From positions 1 to 13,204 of the forward strand of contig JBLIOB010000098.1 in NCBI GenBank assembly GCA_047639575.1: a stretch of DNA of 13,204 nucleotides, in the 5' to 3' direction. This DNA is from JBLIOB01 sp047639575. Lineage in GTDB: Bacteria; Bacteroidota; Bacteroidia; Flavobacteriales_D; Parvicellaceae. The position numbers and the translations under genes were made by a program. Every line of letters begins with the position of its first letter. Position 1 is the stretch's first letter. Shown here in pieces: positions 13,176 to 13,204 of this stretch. Under the pieces are notes generated by a model. It was given only the letters and a program-made list of their open reading frames with translations. It ran no database searches and was not told the DNA's origin.

Positions 13176-13204
13176 GAGGTAAAGTTTTGATGTAAGCAAA
13201 TCAA

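Noticed and set aside
13176..13199. TTG at 13199 as the start of the VWA lipoprotein
   Set aside because: It would place eight extra residues (with hydrophobic character) before a normal lipoprotein signal; the ATG at 13175 gives a standard signal peptide.

Overview
The window looks like a chromosomal segment of a Bacteroidota bacterium, most likely in the Flavobacteriales. The evidence is the AT-rich sequence, start sites without Shine-Dalgarno sequences, promoter candidates of the TTG / TAnnTTTG type, a PorP/SprF-family protein, and two large secreted proteins ending in the gliding-motility-type (type B) C-terminal domain of type IX secretion (T9SS). A family-level assignment inside Flavobacteriales cannot be made from the sequence alone. 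No transposase, integrase, CRISPR array, tRNA or rRNA was seen.

Left part (1-4426, all + strand). A 21-bp tandem repeat array (1-135) lies at the edge, followed by a promoter candidate and a cytoplasmic cyclophilin-type prolyl isomerase (220-651) that ends at a strong intrinsic terminator (689-720). Next come a six-helix membrane protein (760-1410) and a small winged-helix regulator starting at TTG (1422-1718). A second transcription unit follows: a DUF4173-type membrane protein (1787-3277), an easily missed 47-residue lipoprotein or membrane peptide (3274-3417), a DgkA-type lipid kinase (3414-3755) and a DUF1361 membrane protein (3752-4426). Consecutive genes in this unit overlap by four bases (ATGA), so they are probably translationally coupled. 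The same 22-bp inverted-repeat motif (ACTTTG-N5-CAAAGTACTTT) precedes both units (731-752 and 1741-1762). It is probably the operator of the winged-helix regulator, which would tie the two units into one small envelope regulon.

Middle part (4462-9350, - strand). A 1312-residue secreted adhesin-like protein carries nine Ig-like repeats of about 87 residues, a SprB-type repeat and a T9SS type B sorting domain. It overlaps by four bases with a downstream PorP/SprF-family outer-membrane protein. This is the SprB-SprF style of arrangement, in which the PorP-like protein serves export or anchoring of its partner.

Right part (9351-13204). An intergenic stretch with a cluster of hairpins (9441-9548) separates the adhesin from ttcA, a tRNA 2-thiocytidine synthetase gene on the - strand whose near-consensus promoter sits only four bases from its ATG. 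Divergent from ttcA is a 452-residue PKD-domain protein with a second T9SS type B sorting domain. Its stop codon directly abuts the stop codon of a convergent gene for a von Willebrand factor A lipoprotein.

I see no clear undescribed defence or mobile system. The parts most worth following up are the shared operator, the coupled micro-lipoprotein, the hairpin cluster, the multi-frame open tandem repeat and the possible leaderless starts.
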